The translations under genes were made by a program, and so were the position numbers. Of a DNA stretch of 64,000 nucleotides, positions 1-9,289 are shown piece by piece (position 1 is the stretch's first letter; each line of letters starts with the position of its first letter). The stretch spans positions 149,296,221 through 149,360,220 of the forward strand of contig OZ024930.1 in the NCBI GenBank assembly GCA_964017235.1. Reading direction: 5' to 3'. The notes beneath the pieces were generated by a model. That model was not told the DNA's origin. It saw only the letters and a list, made by a program, of their open reading frames with translations, and made no database searches. Origin of the DNA: Sabellastarte sp. h YS-2021 (lineage: Eukaryota; Annelida; Polychaeta; Sabellida; Sabellidae).

Positions 1-157
1 AATGTTAGTTTATTGTTTGTTTACATTGGAAAGACTTGAGACTGGTCTCAGCTCGGTCTCAGCTGAGAACCTCTTTTTGAATACAAAGTTGAGATTTGGT
101 CTCAGCTAGACTATTTTTTGTCTCAGACTTAAGATCTCTTTATGAATACGGCCCCTG
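1..157. mobile_element. Right part of a short palindromic MITE
   Basis: The stretch ends at 157 with the terminal motif ATACGGCCCCTG. The same motif ends the perfect palindromic MITE at 22287-22400. The body is rich in GGTCTCAGCT and CTTAAG-like words typical of this family. The matching left terminus (CAGGGGCCGTAT) is not in the window, so the copy is either cut by the window edge or truncated. There is no coding content. A related decayed body lies at 23030-23166. Confidence 0.5.
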
Positions 158-268
158 CATTGCGCAAAAAAAAAAGTCCATGGTCACTGAGCAGCGTACC
201 ATTTTGGAATAGTATATAAAAAATGAAATAGATTTGGCTAAAACATAAAAGAATTTCTTCAGAAATTG

Positions 269-490
269 GAAAATTTAATAAGTAAATTAAATTTTTATAA
301 GTTAATACCTTACCTAGTGGACAGATGCTATTGTCCGGCGCCTTGCCGATCTCGCCAAACGTTAGAAAAAAACGTCCTGATCTGGGCTCTGGCCGGGACC
401 GGTAGTGTCCTGTTCATTGGCCAGGTGGCTGTGTAGCCTCCCTGCCGGTGTACTGCGCATGCTCGCGCATGCGCTCTTCCTCTTTTTGTT
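269..490 (+). repeat. DIRS inverted terminal repeat, 3' side
   Basis: Positions ~307-490 are the reverse complement of ~6590-6770 with few mismatches, including the shared stretches around CTAGTGGACAGATGC and CCGGCAGGGAGG. This copy carries about 14 extra bases near 455-470 (GCATGCTCGCGCAT), absent from the other repeat. The outermost 269-320 segment is not present at the 5' repeat but is complementary to 541-598. This asymmetry is normal for DIRS ends. Confidence 0.9.
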
Positions 491-540
491 GCCTACCTTA
501 TAAATTTCCCTTATGGCTAAGATTAGCGGGGAAGGTAGGG

Positions 541-652
541 TGGGAATCCCCTTGTCCACTAGGTAAGGTATTAACTTATAAAAATTTAATTTACTTATTA
601 AATTTTCTATTTTATTGCGTTAATACAACTTACCTAGTGGACAGATGCAGAA
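541..652. repeat. DIRS internal complementary region (circle junction)
   Basis: Positions 541-600 are the exact reverse complement of the element's left extremity (about 269-322). Positions 606-652 are the reverse complement of the right extremity (about 6736-6780). The two extremities are therefore fused head to tail here. In DIRS elements this region templates completion of the ends and joining into a circle. Both flanking halves contain the motif CTTACCTAGTGGACAGATGC or its complement. The location next to the 3' inverted repeat and downstream of YR is canonical. Confidence 0.92.
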
Positions 653-1011
653 TAACTACCCATTGGATGGAGGGTAGCCCAGAAGGGGAATTTCCAAGAA
701 CTCTATATGTTTGTTCAACTGGTGGATCCGGTTATGGCCAGGGAAGCCAACTCTTAGGATCAAACACCTCTGCCCCCCTCCCTGTTTTTTTCCACTAGGT
801 CTAGTACTGGCTTGGAGAGAGTACAACGGACCTAGGGAGGCTGAGAGTTCTGAAATAGCGAGGAAGAAGAACAGGATCCATAAGCCTATCTTATTTGACT
901 CCTAGTCCCACTTTGAATCGTGGCAGACTAAGAGTCAGAGATAGTGGAAGGTTTTTTTTTTTTTTTTTTATACAGAATATACACTATGTACAAAAATTGT
1001 GGAAGAACAAT

Positions 1012-2170
1012 TTATTTGTTCTCTTGAATTTGTTGGGCTGCCACCACCGGGCCCAAATGAAAGAGCTCAGAATCTGCCCAGGCCAAGTCTTTCAAATAGA
1101 ACTGTGTGAAAGTGTTGTGGGCCTTCCAATGACAGGCTGAGAGGATTTGAAAAGCCTGGGAGGCCGCAAAGGCCCGGACATCATGGGCTCTAACCTGATG
1201 TAAATCCTGGGCTTTTTGGTCTGAGAGTTGGTAACATAGAAGTACCATCTGCTTAATCCAAGAAGAGATGGTGGCAGGGACAATGTCCTTTTGAAAACCC
1301 TTTTTGAAAGACACAAGGGCTAAATCCTTCCCCTGACGGAGATCCTTAGTCCTGTCCAGGTAATACCGTAAGGCCCGTACTGGACACAGCGACCTGTCCT
1401 CAGAAAGGGACTTATCCAGAATGGGAGCTAGAGCCGGAATGACGACCGGGGCCACAGAAGCGGGTCCATCCCGAGCTAGTTGATTTTTGGCAAGGAAACT
1501 GGCAGAAGGAAGAAGAGAAACCTGACTCCAGTTCTCTTAGTGTCTAATGTTTCTGAACAACCAGGCATGAGTTTCACTTCTTCTCTTGCCGGAACCTAGC
1601 GCCAAAAGGAAAACCGTCTTAAAGGTTAGATGCTTTAGAGAAGCTTTCCTCAGAGGCTCAAAGGGAGCTTTAGTAAGCTGGTGGGGTACCAGAGAAAGGT
1701 TCCAGGAAGGGACCCCTCTTCTACCTTTCGGTTTGTCCCTATGAAAACTATCTAGCAGGCGGGTAAGGTTTTCATCTGAACTGATATTCAGCGTGTCATT
1801 GCCTATCATGTCTGCAATGGCTGTTCTGTAGCCGTCAGTGGTACAGGGTTGTAATTTTCTCTCCTTGAAAAGGTAGAGGAGAAATTCTGCAATTTGATTC
1901 ACAGAGGGCGACCTGAAGTCCACCTTGTTAGATTCACACCATTTGATAAAAATGGCCCATTTTGACTTGTAGACAGCTCTGGTTGAGCCCCTCTGAGGAG
2001 CCTCAATTCGTGCTGCCACTTCCTCAGAGAAACCGTGTTTCCTGATGGTAGAACTTCTAGGAGCCAAGCATGGAGATTGAGATTCTGGAGGTTCCTGTGT
2101 AGCAATCCGTTGAAGGGTTGAGTCAACAGGTCCTCTATCAGAGGTAGACTGAAGGGAATCTGAACTGATA
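1012..2170 (-). pseudogene. DIRS tyrosine recombinase (YR), one in-frame stop
   Basis: This is the integrase of the DIRS element, a lambda-type tyrosine recombinase acting on circular DNA. The N-terminal SAM-like part (around SKWAIFIKWCES) and the core (LALGSGKRRSE, with a catalytic Arg) are readable down to ~1540. A TAA at 1537-1539 interrupts the frame. The same frame continues to 1012 with the HDVR box and the tyrosine segment FYLKDLA, so only one nonsense codon separates the halves. Compared with copy 2 at 55492, about eight residues are missing just before the ILSACHW segment. The upstream part of this frame (2170-3027) overlaps RNase H in another frame and looks like a shadow. Function is probably lost. 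Confidence 0.88.
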
Positions 2171-2189
2171 GGTCCACCAGGTCCCAAAA

Positions 2190-4139
2190 CTATGGCATGT
2201 TTGGCCAACCGGGGGCAACCAGAATCATTCTGTGACAACCCTGATCCCATACCTTTGAGATTACCTGGGGAAGCAGGGCGTCTGGAGGGAAGGCGTAAGC
2301 GTTCAGATGCTCCCAAGATAAACTCAGAGCGTCGACTACCCAGGCTGTCTGATTCGGCACCGGTGACACAAAGCTTGGTAGCTTGTGGTTGAACCGGGTC
2401 GCAAACAAATCCACCAGTGGTGGGGCCCACTTGGAGCACAACTGATTGAACACCTGTTGAGAGAGGGACCACTCTGTCTGGATTACTTGATTGTGCCTGG
2501 AAAGTTTGTCGGCTATCACATTCAAGCGACCTGGAATGTGTCTGGCCCGTAGGGTTATGCCCCTGGGGTGGCACCAGGATAGAAGTCTCCACAGGAGGGC
2601 ACAAACAGAGCCTGACTTCATACCCCCTTGCTTGTTTATGTATGAGACCACTGTTGTGTTGTCTGTGGCAACAAGTACAATTTGATTCTTGCAAAGATGT
2701 TCGAACTGCCGCAGGGCCAGAAGGACTGCCTTCAGTTCGAGAAAATTTATGTGAAGGGGACTTTCCAAAGGAGACCAAACGCCTCTTGCAGTGAAGTCTC
2801 CTAAGTGTGCGCCCCAACCTTCGTTTGAGGCGTCGGTAAACAGTTGAACGGCGTGCTGAAGAGGATGCAGGGGTTGACCTTTCAGAACATTCGCTTCGTC
2901 CAACCACCAGTCCAAATGAGGGTGGAGTGACTGAGGGACTGGAATCACTTTCTCTAGGATTTCCGGGACATGCCAGTTTTTCTTCAGATGCCACTGAATG
3001 GGCCTCATATGAAGGTGACCCGCACACACTTGTTTCTCGGTGGCCGTCAGGAGGCCTATTAACTTATTAAGGACATGAATTGACGAACCGTACACTGGTG
3101 ATGGCCTTTTATGATCCTCAACTTCTCCTGAAGGGTTTCCCACCGATCTTGAGTGGGCAGAACTCGACCGGTGATCAGGTTGTACCGGTAACCCACAAAA
3201 TTGAAGACCTGTTTGGGAACTAACTCTGATTTGGTCATATTTACTACCCAACCTAACTGCCGACATAGGGCCAAGAGGGTCTGGGTATGTTGTAGGCAGA
3301 TTTCCGGGGAAGGGGCTCGCAGTAACCAGTCGTCTAGGTACTGGTGGATTCTGATACCCTTCGCTTGAGCCATGAGTTTCACTTCTTTGACCACCTTGGT
3401 AAACTCCAGGGGAGCTGTGGCCAACCCGAAGGGAAGAGCTGTGAACTGAAAGGTTTGATTGAACAGGAAGAACCTGAAACTTTCTTGACCGTTGGGCAAT
3501 TTGGATGTGGAAGTATGCGTCGCTGAAGTCCAGCGATGTGACCCACTCTCCTGTTTTCAAGGACAACCAGATCGTCTCCGGGGTTTCCATTTTGAACGTG
3601 CCTGTGTTGAGGAATATATTTAACTGACTCAGATCCAAGATTGGCCTCCATTTCTTGTTTGGTTTCGGAACCAGGAAGAGACGGTTGTAAAAAGCCAGGG
3701 ACGACTTGACAACCACTTTTTCTACTACCAACTTCCTTTTGAGATATCAGAGAGCCTCTTTTAACAACAGATTCTTTATAGGACTGGCGTAACCACTTTG
3801 AACCAAGGGGAATCTGACCAAAAGGGGTCTCTGCTTGAAGGGAAGAGTGTAACCCTCCTTGAGGATAGAGACCACCCGAGGATTTGCACCCATGTTTTGC
3901 CAAACTTGCCAGAATCTTTGCAAGCTTCCCCCTACAGCCTGTTCGGGAACAGCATTGAGGACACTGGGAACAGAAGGGACAAAACGACATGGATTTACAC
4001 ACCTTTGACATGCTTTATTTTGCTCTGGTAAAGAGCGGGACTTACTCCTTTCTTTTGCGGAGGCCCGCGTGAATGAACAGAAGGAGCATGAAAAACAGCA
4101 GGACAAAACACATCCTGAGGATTTAAGGTCTCTGTGCAA
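2190..4139 (-). pseudogene. DIRS reverse transcriptase-RNase H polyprotein, frameshifted
   Basis: The element's polymerase. The N-terminal extension lies at 4139-3747 (SILKEGYTLPF). RT starts near 3690 with LVPKPNKKWRPILDLS and the catalytic LDFSDAYFH. The reading then shifts frame to 3499-3059 for FTALPFGLATAP and the active-site box YLDDWLL. It returns to the first frame for RNase H (LFTDASNEGWG, LELKAV, VATDNTTVV, ADKLSRH). After RNase H comes the conserved block with DLFATRFNHKLP and LVAPGWPNMP, found in DIRS-type polyproteins and often called methyltransferase-like. At least three frame changes break what should be one ORF. These could be real mutations or assembly errors. Confidence 0.9.
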
Positions 4140-4262
4140 ACTGAACTGGTTAATGTCTGATAACTTTGTAATGTCTGAGATTCTGACACAACTTTGTCCT
4201 GAAACTGAGGGTCCCTTTGAACTTGGTTTACAATACTGTAATTTGGACCCACTAAATAATTG

Positions 4263-6425
4263 TCATTTGTATTGTTGGTAAGAACGCATCTTGGAAAAAC
4301 GAGGGTTAGAGCCGCGTCTGCGTCCACGCCCTCTGGGATGACCTCTACCAAACTGACGCCAGGGTTGTTGTTGTTGTTGCTGGCCAGACTGATCAGATGA
4401 AGCGACCGGCTTCCTATCCTTACGATCGTAAGGTTTATACCTGTGAGAACTCTTCCAGTTAGTGTGCTGAGAAGCACCCGGTCTGGGTCTCTGAGTAACA
4501 CTACTGGCTTCAAACTTCTGGATATCTTGTTCTGCTGTCATGATGGCAGTGTCCGGGAACAGTCCATAGCCAAATAACGGGGCATTGCGTAACAGGTTCA
4601 TAGTGTCCGGTTTTACCCCTTGCTTGACAAACTCCAAGTAAGCATCGCGTCGCAATAAGACCAGATTTGACATGTTGACGAATAAGCTGTCAGCCAAATG
4701 CTGAAGAGACGTGCCCATGGCCACTGAAACTTTCTGATGAAAAGCCATGAGGTCACACAAGTCATTCAAAGCATTGGTGACGTCTTTGGATGTTTTTCCC
4801 TTATTCAGGCGGGAGCACAAAAGGGTAATGTTCTGTGACATTTTTTCCTGAAGTTCTGTTGAACATCGGCTGAACCCAGCCACGTGATTAATTATGTAGC
4901 TATCTTCTCTGGCTGCCCATTCCCATCTTCTAAGAGATTCTTGGGCAATGGGCCTGGAAGGCGGTCCAGTGGAAGGATATGCAGAGGCACAAGTAATCCG
5001 AGGGAACTGAGAGTTTACTTTAGCCTCAGAGTTTCTCCAACTGAATACAGAGCGACCTGGGTGATGCGGTTCTTCAGGTTTCATCAAATGCATTTTATAC
5101 CACTTCCCTTGAGATTTTGGTACTTTCACAAACTGATCCCGTTTTAGGCCTGCTGAATCTTGGGAGCAAGAGGGGTAGCCCTCTGCCACGGTAAGGTTCA
5201 ATCTTTCAAGTTTCTGGCAAAGCCAGTCATCTGGGGGCATGGCCACAGAGATACGGGTAGGTTTCCTGGGATTCTTGCCCTTCCAGGGATTGATCGACTT
5301 ATCAGGTTCAGCATAATCAGTTTCAAAGGCAGGGATGTGATGCCATCCCATAAAAGATCTTACAGAACGTACTGTCTCCCTATAAGACATATCCTCCGTC
5401 TGTTCCAGTGGGTCGGTGACATCAGATAACTGACCTTCATCAGAACCAGCAAGGGAAGCAGATAGCTCCAACTCATCTTCAGACACTTGGTCATAATGCT
5501 CAGTCTCTTGCGGTGAAAAACCGGCACCGGTTTGAACAAAACTCTGTACATGCTCCGGTGGAGCCATGGTAGAAGACCGGGAATGAGAAACAGTAACATT
5601 CTTGTCGAAGCCGACAGTGCTGCTATTCTCCCCTTTGGTTACACCAGCCTGATGAGCAGACTCCGGACCGGAGCTGGTATCAGGTGGAGGGGAAGAAGAG
5701 GAAGGTCCTTTCTTCTTAACCGACCTTGGAACCGGTGAAGCAGACCAGTCACGCACTCTCACAGACTTTTTGTCCACACACTTTTTATCTGTCTTGGAGA
5801 TAGATGAAGAGGATTTAACCTCTTTATCAGTATGTCTATCTTTCCTAGATTTGTGAGACTTCTTCTTATCCTTCTGATCCCTATGTTTATCATCCACTGG
5901 AGCCTCCATAGCTACCGGTGCCTCAACCGGACCAATGGGATGGGTAGCTGGGGCTAAGAACGGGTTATCAGAAATGAGATTGTGTGTATCCACGGGTTTA
6001 ACAGCAGAAACCGGAGTGGAAAACACATTGCCCCGTGACAGAAGCACCTCCATACGGGCAAACTGCTCCGACCATTTGTCTGCAGTGGCTGCTAACTGGC
6101 CTGAAGTAACAAAACTCATCGTTTGACTTGAGGATGATGGCGGAGTGGAAGGTGGATGAGCAGGAGATTGAGACGGTTGACCACTGGGGGACTGAAAGGT
6201 GGGCTCATTATCCACCGGCTGTAAAACAGTTACGTCTTTGGGGGAGACGAGAATACCAGCCTTTTTCTCCTTCCTAATTTTATATGATGGGGTAGCAAGC
6301 ATATCTTTCTGGCTAACCGAGAATCCATCACAAATTTTACAAGGTTTATCCTTCACACAATCATCTGCACCAATAAGCTTATCACGACATCTGGCGCACT
6401 TGTCGTGCAGATCAAAGCTTGCCAT
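4263..6425 (-). CDS. DIRS gag-like protein (720 aa, open)
   Basis: The structural protein of the DIRS element, uninterrupted from ATG 6425. The N-terminus has paired cysteines (CARCRDKL, then CKICDGF), a pattern shared by DIRS-type gag proteins. The middle is a charged, Ser/Pro/Lys-rich linker. The C-terminal half is helical, with VAMGTSLQHLADSLF (about residue 570). The tail is basic, with a Gln run and RGRGRRRG, suited to nucleic-acid binding. It lacks a retroviral CCHC knuckle, as usual for DIRS. RT follows downstream on the same strand. The intact frame beside broken pol suggests moderate age, or supply of polymerase from another copy. Confidence 0.88.
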   Translation of the reverse strand: MASFDLHDKCARCRDKLIGADDCVKDKPCKICDGFSVSQKDMLATPSYKIRKEKKAGILVSPKDVTVLQPVDNEPTFQSPSGQPSQSPAHPPSTPPSSSSQTMSFVTSGQLAATADKWSEQFARMEVLLSRGNVFSTPVSAVKPVDTHNLISDNPFLAPATHPIGPVEAPVAMEAPVDDKHRDQKDKKKSHKSRKDRHTDKEVKSSSSISKTDKKCVDKKSVRVRDWSASPVPRSVKKKGPSSSSPPPDTSSGPESAHQAGVTKGENSSTVGFDKNVTVSHSRSSTMAPPEHVQSFVQTGAGFSPQETEHYDQVSEDELELSASLAGSDEGQLSDVTDPLEQTEDMSYRETVRSVRSFMGWHHIPAFETDYAEPDKSINPWKGKNPRKPTRISVAMPPDDWLCQKLERLNLTVAEGYPSCSQDSAGLKRDQFVKVPKSQGKWYKMHLMKPEEPHHPGRSVFSWRNSEAKVNSQFPRITCASAYPSTGPPSRPIAQESLRRWEWAAREDSYIINHVAGFSRCSTELQEKMSQNITLLCSRLNKGKTSKDVTNALNDLCDLMAFHQKVSVAMGTSLQHLADSLFVNMSNLVLLRRDAYLEFVKQGVKPDTMNLLRNAPLFGYGLFPDTAIMTAEQDIQKFEASSVTQRPRPGASQHTNWKSSHRYKPYDRKDRKPVASSDQSGQQQQQQPWRQFGRGHPRGRGRRRGSNPRFSKMRSYQQYK

Positions 6426-6589
6426 AACATGGCCACATGAACCTCTTCTCTGTCCTTTTTTATCTCCTGGAGATGCCGTGACACTTCAAACAAATAACTA
6501 ACACAAATATTTTCACCAAACTTTAGGTAACATATAAATATAAACAATTTTGAAAGTTTTTCTTGAAAAACAAGCGTTCCTTCACGCGC

Positions 6590-6780
6590 CAAACAAAAAG
6601 AGGAAGAGCGTGCAGTACACCGGCAGGGAGGCTACACAGCCAGCTGGCGAATGAACAGGACACTACCGGTCCCGGCCAGAGCCCAGCTCAGGACGTTTTT
6701 TTCTAACGTTTGGCGAGACCGGCAAGGCGCTGGACAATAGCATCTGTCCACTAGGTAAGTTGTATTAACGCAATAAAATA
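6590..6780 (-). repeat. DIRS inverted terminal repeat, 5' side (leader)
   Basis: Inverted counterpart of 307-490, containing the same CCGGCAGGGAGG and CTAACGTTTGGCGAGA blocks. It ends in TTAACGCAATAAAATA at 6780, which recurs as its complement inside the internal region at 606-652. The gag start lies 165 bp inside it, so this repeat is the likely promoter and leader of the element. Confidence 0.88.
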
Positions 6781-6816
6781 CTAAACTTAAGACAGCAATA
6801 TTGAAACTACACTTGC

Positions 6817-7035
6817 CCATGCAGTCTATTTCATCCTGTAGTTCATCTTGAACTATAAAGAGTTGCTGTCTTTGTTTTGGATCTGCCTTTGTCATGCTTT
6901 GGATAATGTTTTTCAGCTTCCTCACAACCATTGAATCAGTAGGATCATCTTGCACTATTTCAGGAATCTCCTGTCCACATCGCATGGCCTCTTTCACGGT
7001 TTGCCCTATTGTATGCAACTTCATTTCTAATCCCT
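6817..7035 (-). CDS. Ser/Thr kinase gene, exon 2 (end of kinase domain)
   Basis: A good acceptor (TTTTCAG) ends at 7036. The exon then reads KGLEMKLHTIGQ, with the first codon completed by the last base of exon 1 (phase 1), so the join is in frame. It encodes the C-lobe end of the kinase: IIQSMTKADPKQR is the typical final helix (subdomain XI). The reading frame stays open toward the DIRS element. A GC-type donor (GGGCAAGT, GC at 6815-6816) would close the exon at 6817; this end is inferred. The rest of the gene must lie left of the window, with the DIRS element in the next intron. Confidence 0.8.
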
Positions 7036-7254
7036 CTGAAAATATGTAACATATCATCTTAAGTGAAAAAAATTCCTATTCACACCAAAACTCAAGCTTT
7101 TTCACACATACCCACGTCCCACAAAGTCTAGCCACAAAGAGCAATCTTTATCAGTCACCTAACTTGGTTGGGAAAATGGGATCACACTGTCTGCCCTAAA
7201 TATCTGTCATCACTCTGTCATGTTAATGCTGTGACTTAAGCCAAACTCGTACAA

Positions 7255-8095
7255 CTAGACAAAAGGCTTTTTTACATAAAAACAGAGCGTCCTCACAGCT
7301 TACAATGTTATATCAAATGCTAAAGGACCAATGTGAAGAGGTAAATAAGTAGGGCCCAAGGTCAAACATGAACACATCAGAAGGCCCCAGGTACATGTTT
7401 ACCAAGAAGTTGTTTTTGATATTGCAAAACTCTAGGACCAATAAGAAGCAAGTTATAAGACCTTTTAAGTGTGGCTACCCTCATCTGACTTTGAAGGGGA
7501 GGCCCAAGTTCAAATCTGATCACATCAGAAGATTCCTAACACATAATTACTGATAGGTTGACATGACATTGTAAACCTCTTAAGACCAATAATAAGCAAG
7601 TTATAAGCACTTTTAAGTTTGGGTATCCTCATTTGACCTTGAAGGAGGGACCAAAGCTCAAATCTGACCACATTAGATGACTCCCAGCCCATGATTTCCT
7701 GTAGGTTGGTTTCACACCCTAAACCTCTAGAACCAATAATAAGCAAGTTTTAAGGACTTTTAAGTGTGGTTAAGCTTGTTTGAACTTGAAGAAGGGGCCC
7801 AAAGTCAAAAATGACATCAGAATACTCCCAGACCTCGATTTCTCATAGAATGGTTTCATATCTCAAACCTCTAGGACCAATAATAAGCAAGTTATAGAGC
7901 ACTTTTAAGTTTGGCTATCCTCACTTGACCTTGAAACCCATAACTACCTATAGGTTGGATTTACATGCCAGACCTCTAAGACTAATAACAAAGGAGGTAT
8001 AGGCACTTTTAATAAACACCAAAAATCTCTCTTCATGTGTTGGCCGCGGCACAGTGAACGCTAAACTAAAGTTTCCGCCGGATCGGTGGATACAA
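7255..8095 (-). mobile_element. Small Helentron-like (pearl/HINE) element with 147-bp-type units
   Basis: On the minus strand the 5' end near 8095 reads TTGTATCCACCGATCC followed by a CGGC-rich patch, matching the 5' end of the element at 54143. The interior (about 7330-8010) has about four degenerate units of the 147-bp repeat (CCAATAATAAGCAAGTTATA, then TTGACCTTGAAGG). A possible 3' end lies at 7255: CTAG followed by a short hairpin (AAAAG-G-CTTTT). The subterminal inverted repeat was not found, so the 3' limit is tentative. It lies within the kinase intron. Non-coding. Confidence 0.55.
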
Positions 8096-8109
8096 TGAAG
8101 TCTATAGCC

Positions 8110-8411
8110 GTCCAGGCAATCCTTTTCTAGACATACTGCAAAATGAAAGAAAATGACCTTTATAGCCCCTGTTTGACCTTGACAAGGGGTCAGGGGGCAA
8201 ATTTGACAAGCTCATTAGACTCCAAGCCTGTGGTTTGCTATTACCTCTCAATATATTTTGAAGTTTGAAATCCAACAATAAAGACTGGTACCTAGATAGT
8301 AGATGTTGATGTGAGGAAAATACTAATTACAAAATTTGGTTGACCCACATATTCTGTACTTCTGAGAAAATCTGGTGAAACTGAAGTATAAGAAAATGTT
8401 GTTTTTGATCA
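8110..8411. other. Kinase intron sequence, nothing recognised
   Basis: AT-rich unique-looking sequence between the small rolling-circle-type element and the LINE 3' tail. A short stretch near 8155-8180 (TTTGACCTTGACAAGGGGTC) hints at decayed repeat. No ORF, RNA gene or inverted repeat could be supported. Confidence 0.4.
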
Positions 8412-8570
8412 AGGTCAAACGTCTAATCTAATCTAATGTGGACTTTTTTAGCGCTTAATCACCATCACTGATGGACTCTAAGGCGCAACTAAACATAAAG
8501 CAAGGCAGTTAGCGTTAATCAAGGGGTATAACCAGGTCATACCAAGGAGACACAGATGTGACGGGGGAGG

Positions 8571-9289
8571 CTATGGTGGGTAGGCTTTTGCAAACAGGTA
8601 TGTTTTAAGCTTCTTTCTGAAAGAGGCAACTGATGTTGCACTGCAAGCATCTTGAGGGAGTTCATTCCAGATCTTAGGAGCATCAAAGGCAAAACTATGG
8701 CCAAAATGCTTGGCCGACTTAAAAACTGATGAATGGAAAGGTGGAACTGTAAGGTAATGACGATCTGGGTGACTACGCCTAGTACTATAGGGACATCTAC
8801 TAAAAGATAAGAACTGTTCAAAATAGGAAGGAGAACCACTATGCAAAAATTTATACACAAGTGTTGCTGTTTTGACAATACATCGGTACTTAACAGGCAA
8901 CCAGTGGAGTTTCTTTAGAATGGGTGTAACATGAGCATACTTTCTATGATTTGTAACAATACGAGCAAGGGTGTTCTGAATACTTTGCAATTTGTGCTGA
9001 TTGAAACCTGACAAACCTCTGAACAGAGAGTTACAATAGTCCAGACGACTACTAACCAAGGCATTTGCAGCAAGGACTGCCATTTCAGGAGTAAGATACT
9101 TTCTACTTCTAAGGAGGTCACACATCTGAAGAAAGCACACTTTGCAAGTCCTCTTGATATGCTCAGAGAATGGAAAATCTGCATCAAACCAAACACCTAG
9201 ATTTCTGACAGAATCAACCGGATGAAGAAGGCTACCAAGAATGCTAACAGGAAAGTGAGAGGAAATCTTCTGACATTGAGCCTTAGAAC
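8571..9289 (-). pseudogene. LINE RT C-terminal region
   Basis: Continues the RT after the hAT insertion. The frame runs from GSKAQCQKISS through SVRNLGVWFDADF and the conserved DYCNSLFRGL, LHWLPVKYR and WNELPQDACSATSV blocks common to CR1/L2-type proteins, ending at a TAG (8571-8573). This ~240-codon part is uninterrupted. Removing the hAT and one target copy restores the VFGSKAQC junction exactly. Confidence 0.88.
9282..9289 (+). repeat. 8-bp target-site duplication of hAT (left)
   Basis: The octamer CTTAGAAC lies immediately outside the left terminus and recurs at 11215-11222. An 8-bp duplication is diagnostic of hAT transposition. Confidence 0.9.

Larger units (their letters stand above)
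269..6780 (-). mobile_element. DIRS-like tyrosine recombinase retrotransposon, copy 1
   Basis: A full-length DIRS-type element read on the minus strand, 5' end at 6780. Order: 5' inverted repeat, gag (6425-4263), RT-RNase H (about 4139-2190), overlapping YR (about 2170-1012), internal complementary region (541-652), 3' inverted repeat. The first nucleotides at each end are found joined and reverse-complemented in the internal region, which is the hallmark of DIRS replication through a circle. There are no LTRs and no obvious target duplication, as expected for integration by a tyrosine recombinase. Frame breaks in RT and a stop in YR make this copy non-autonomous, although gag is open over 720 codons. 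It lies downstream of kinase exon 2 and probably in the following intron. Confidence 0.93.

Noticed and set aside
448-905. Plus-strand frames across the DIRS internal complementary region
   Set aside because: They lie in the terminal and internal complementary repeats and have no recombinase, RT or gag similarity.
2170-3027. Long minus-strand frame upstream of the DIRS YR
   Set aside because: It overlaps RNase H in another frame and has Ser/Arg-rich low-information composition. Only the part after ~2170 shows recombinase motifs.
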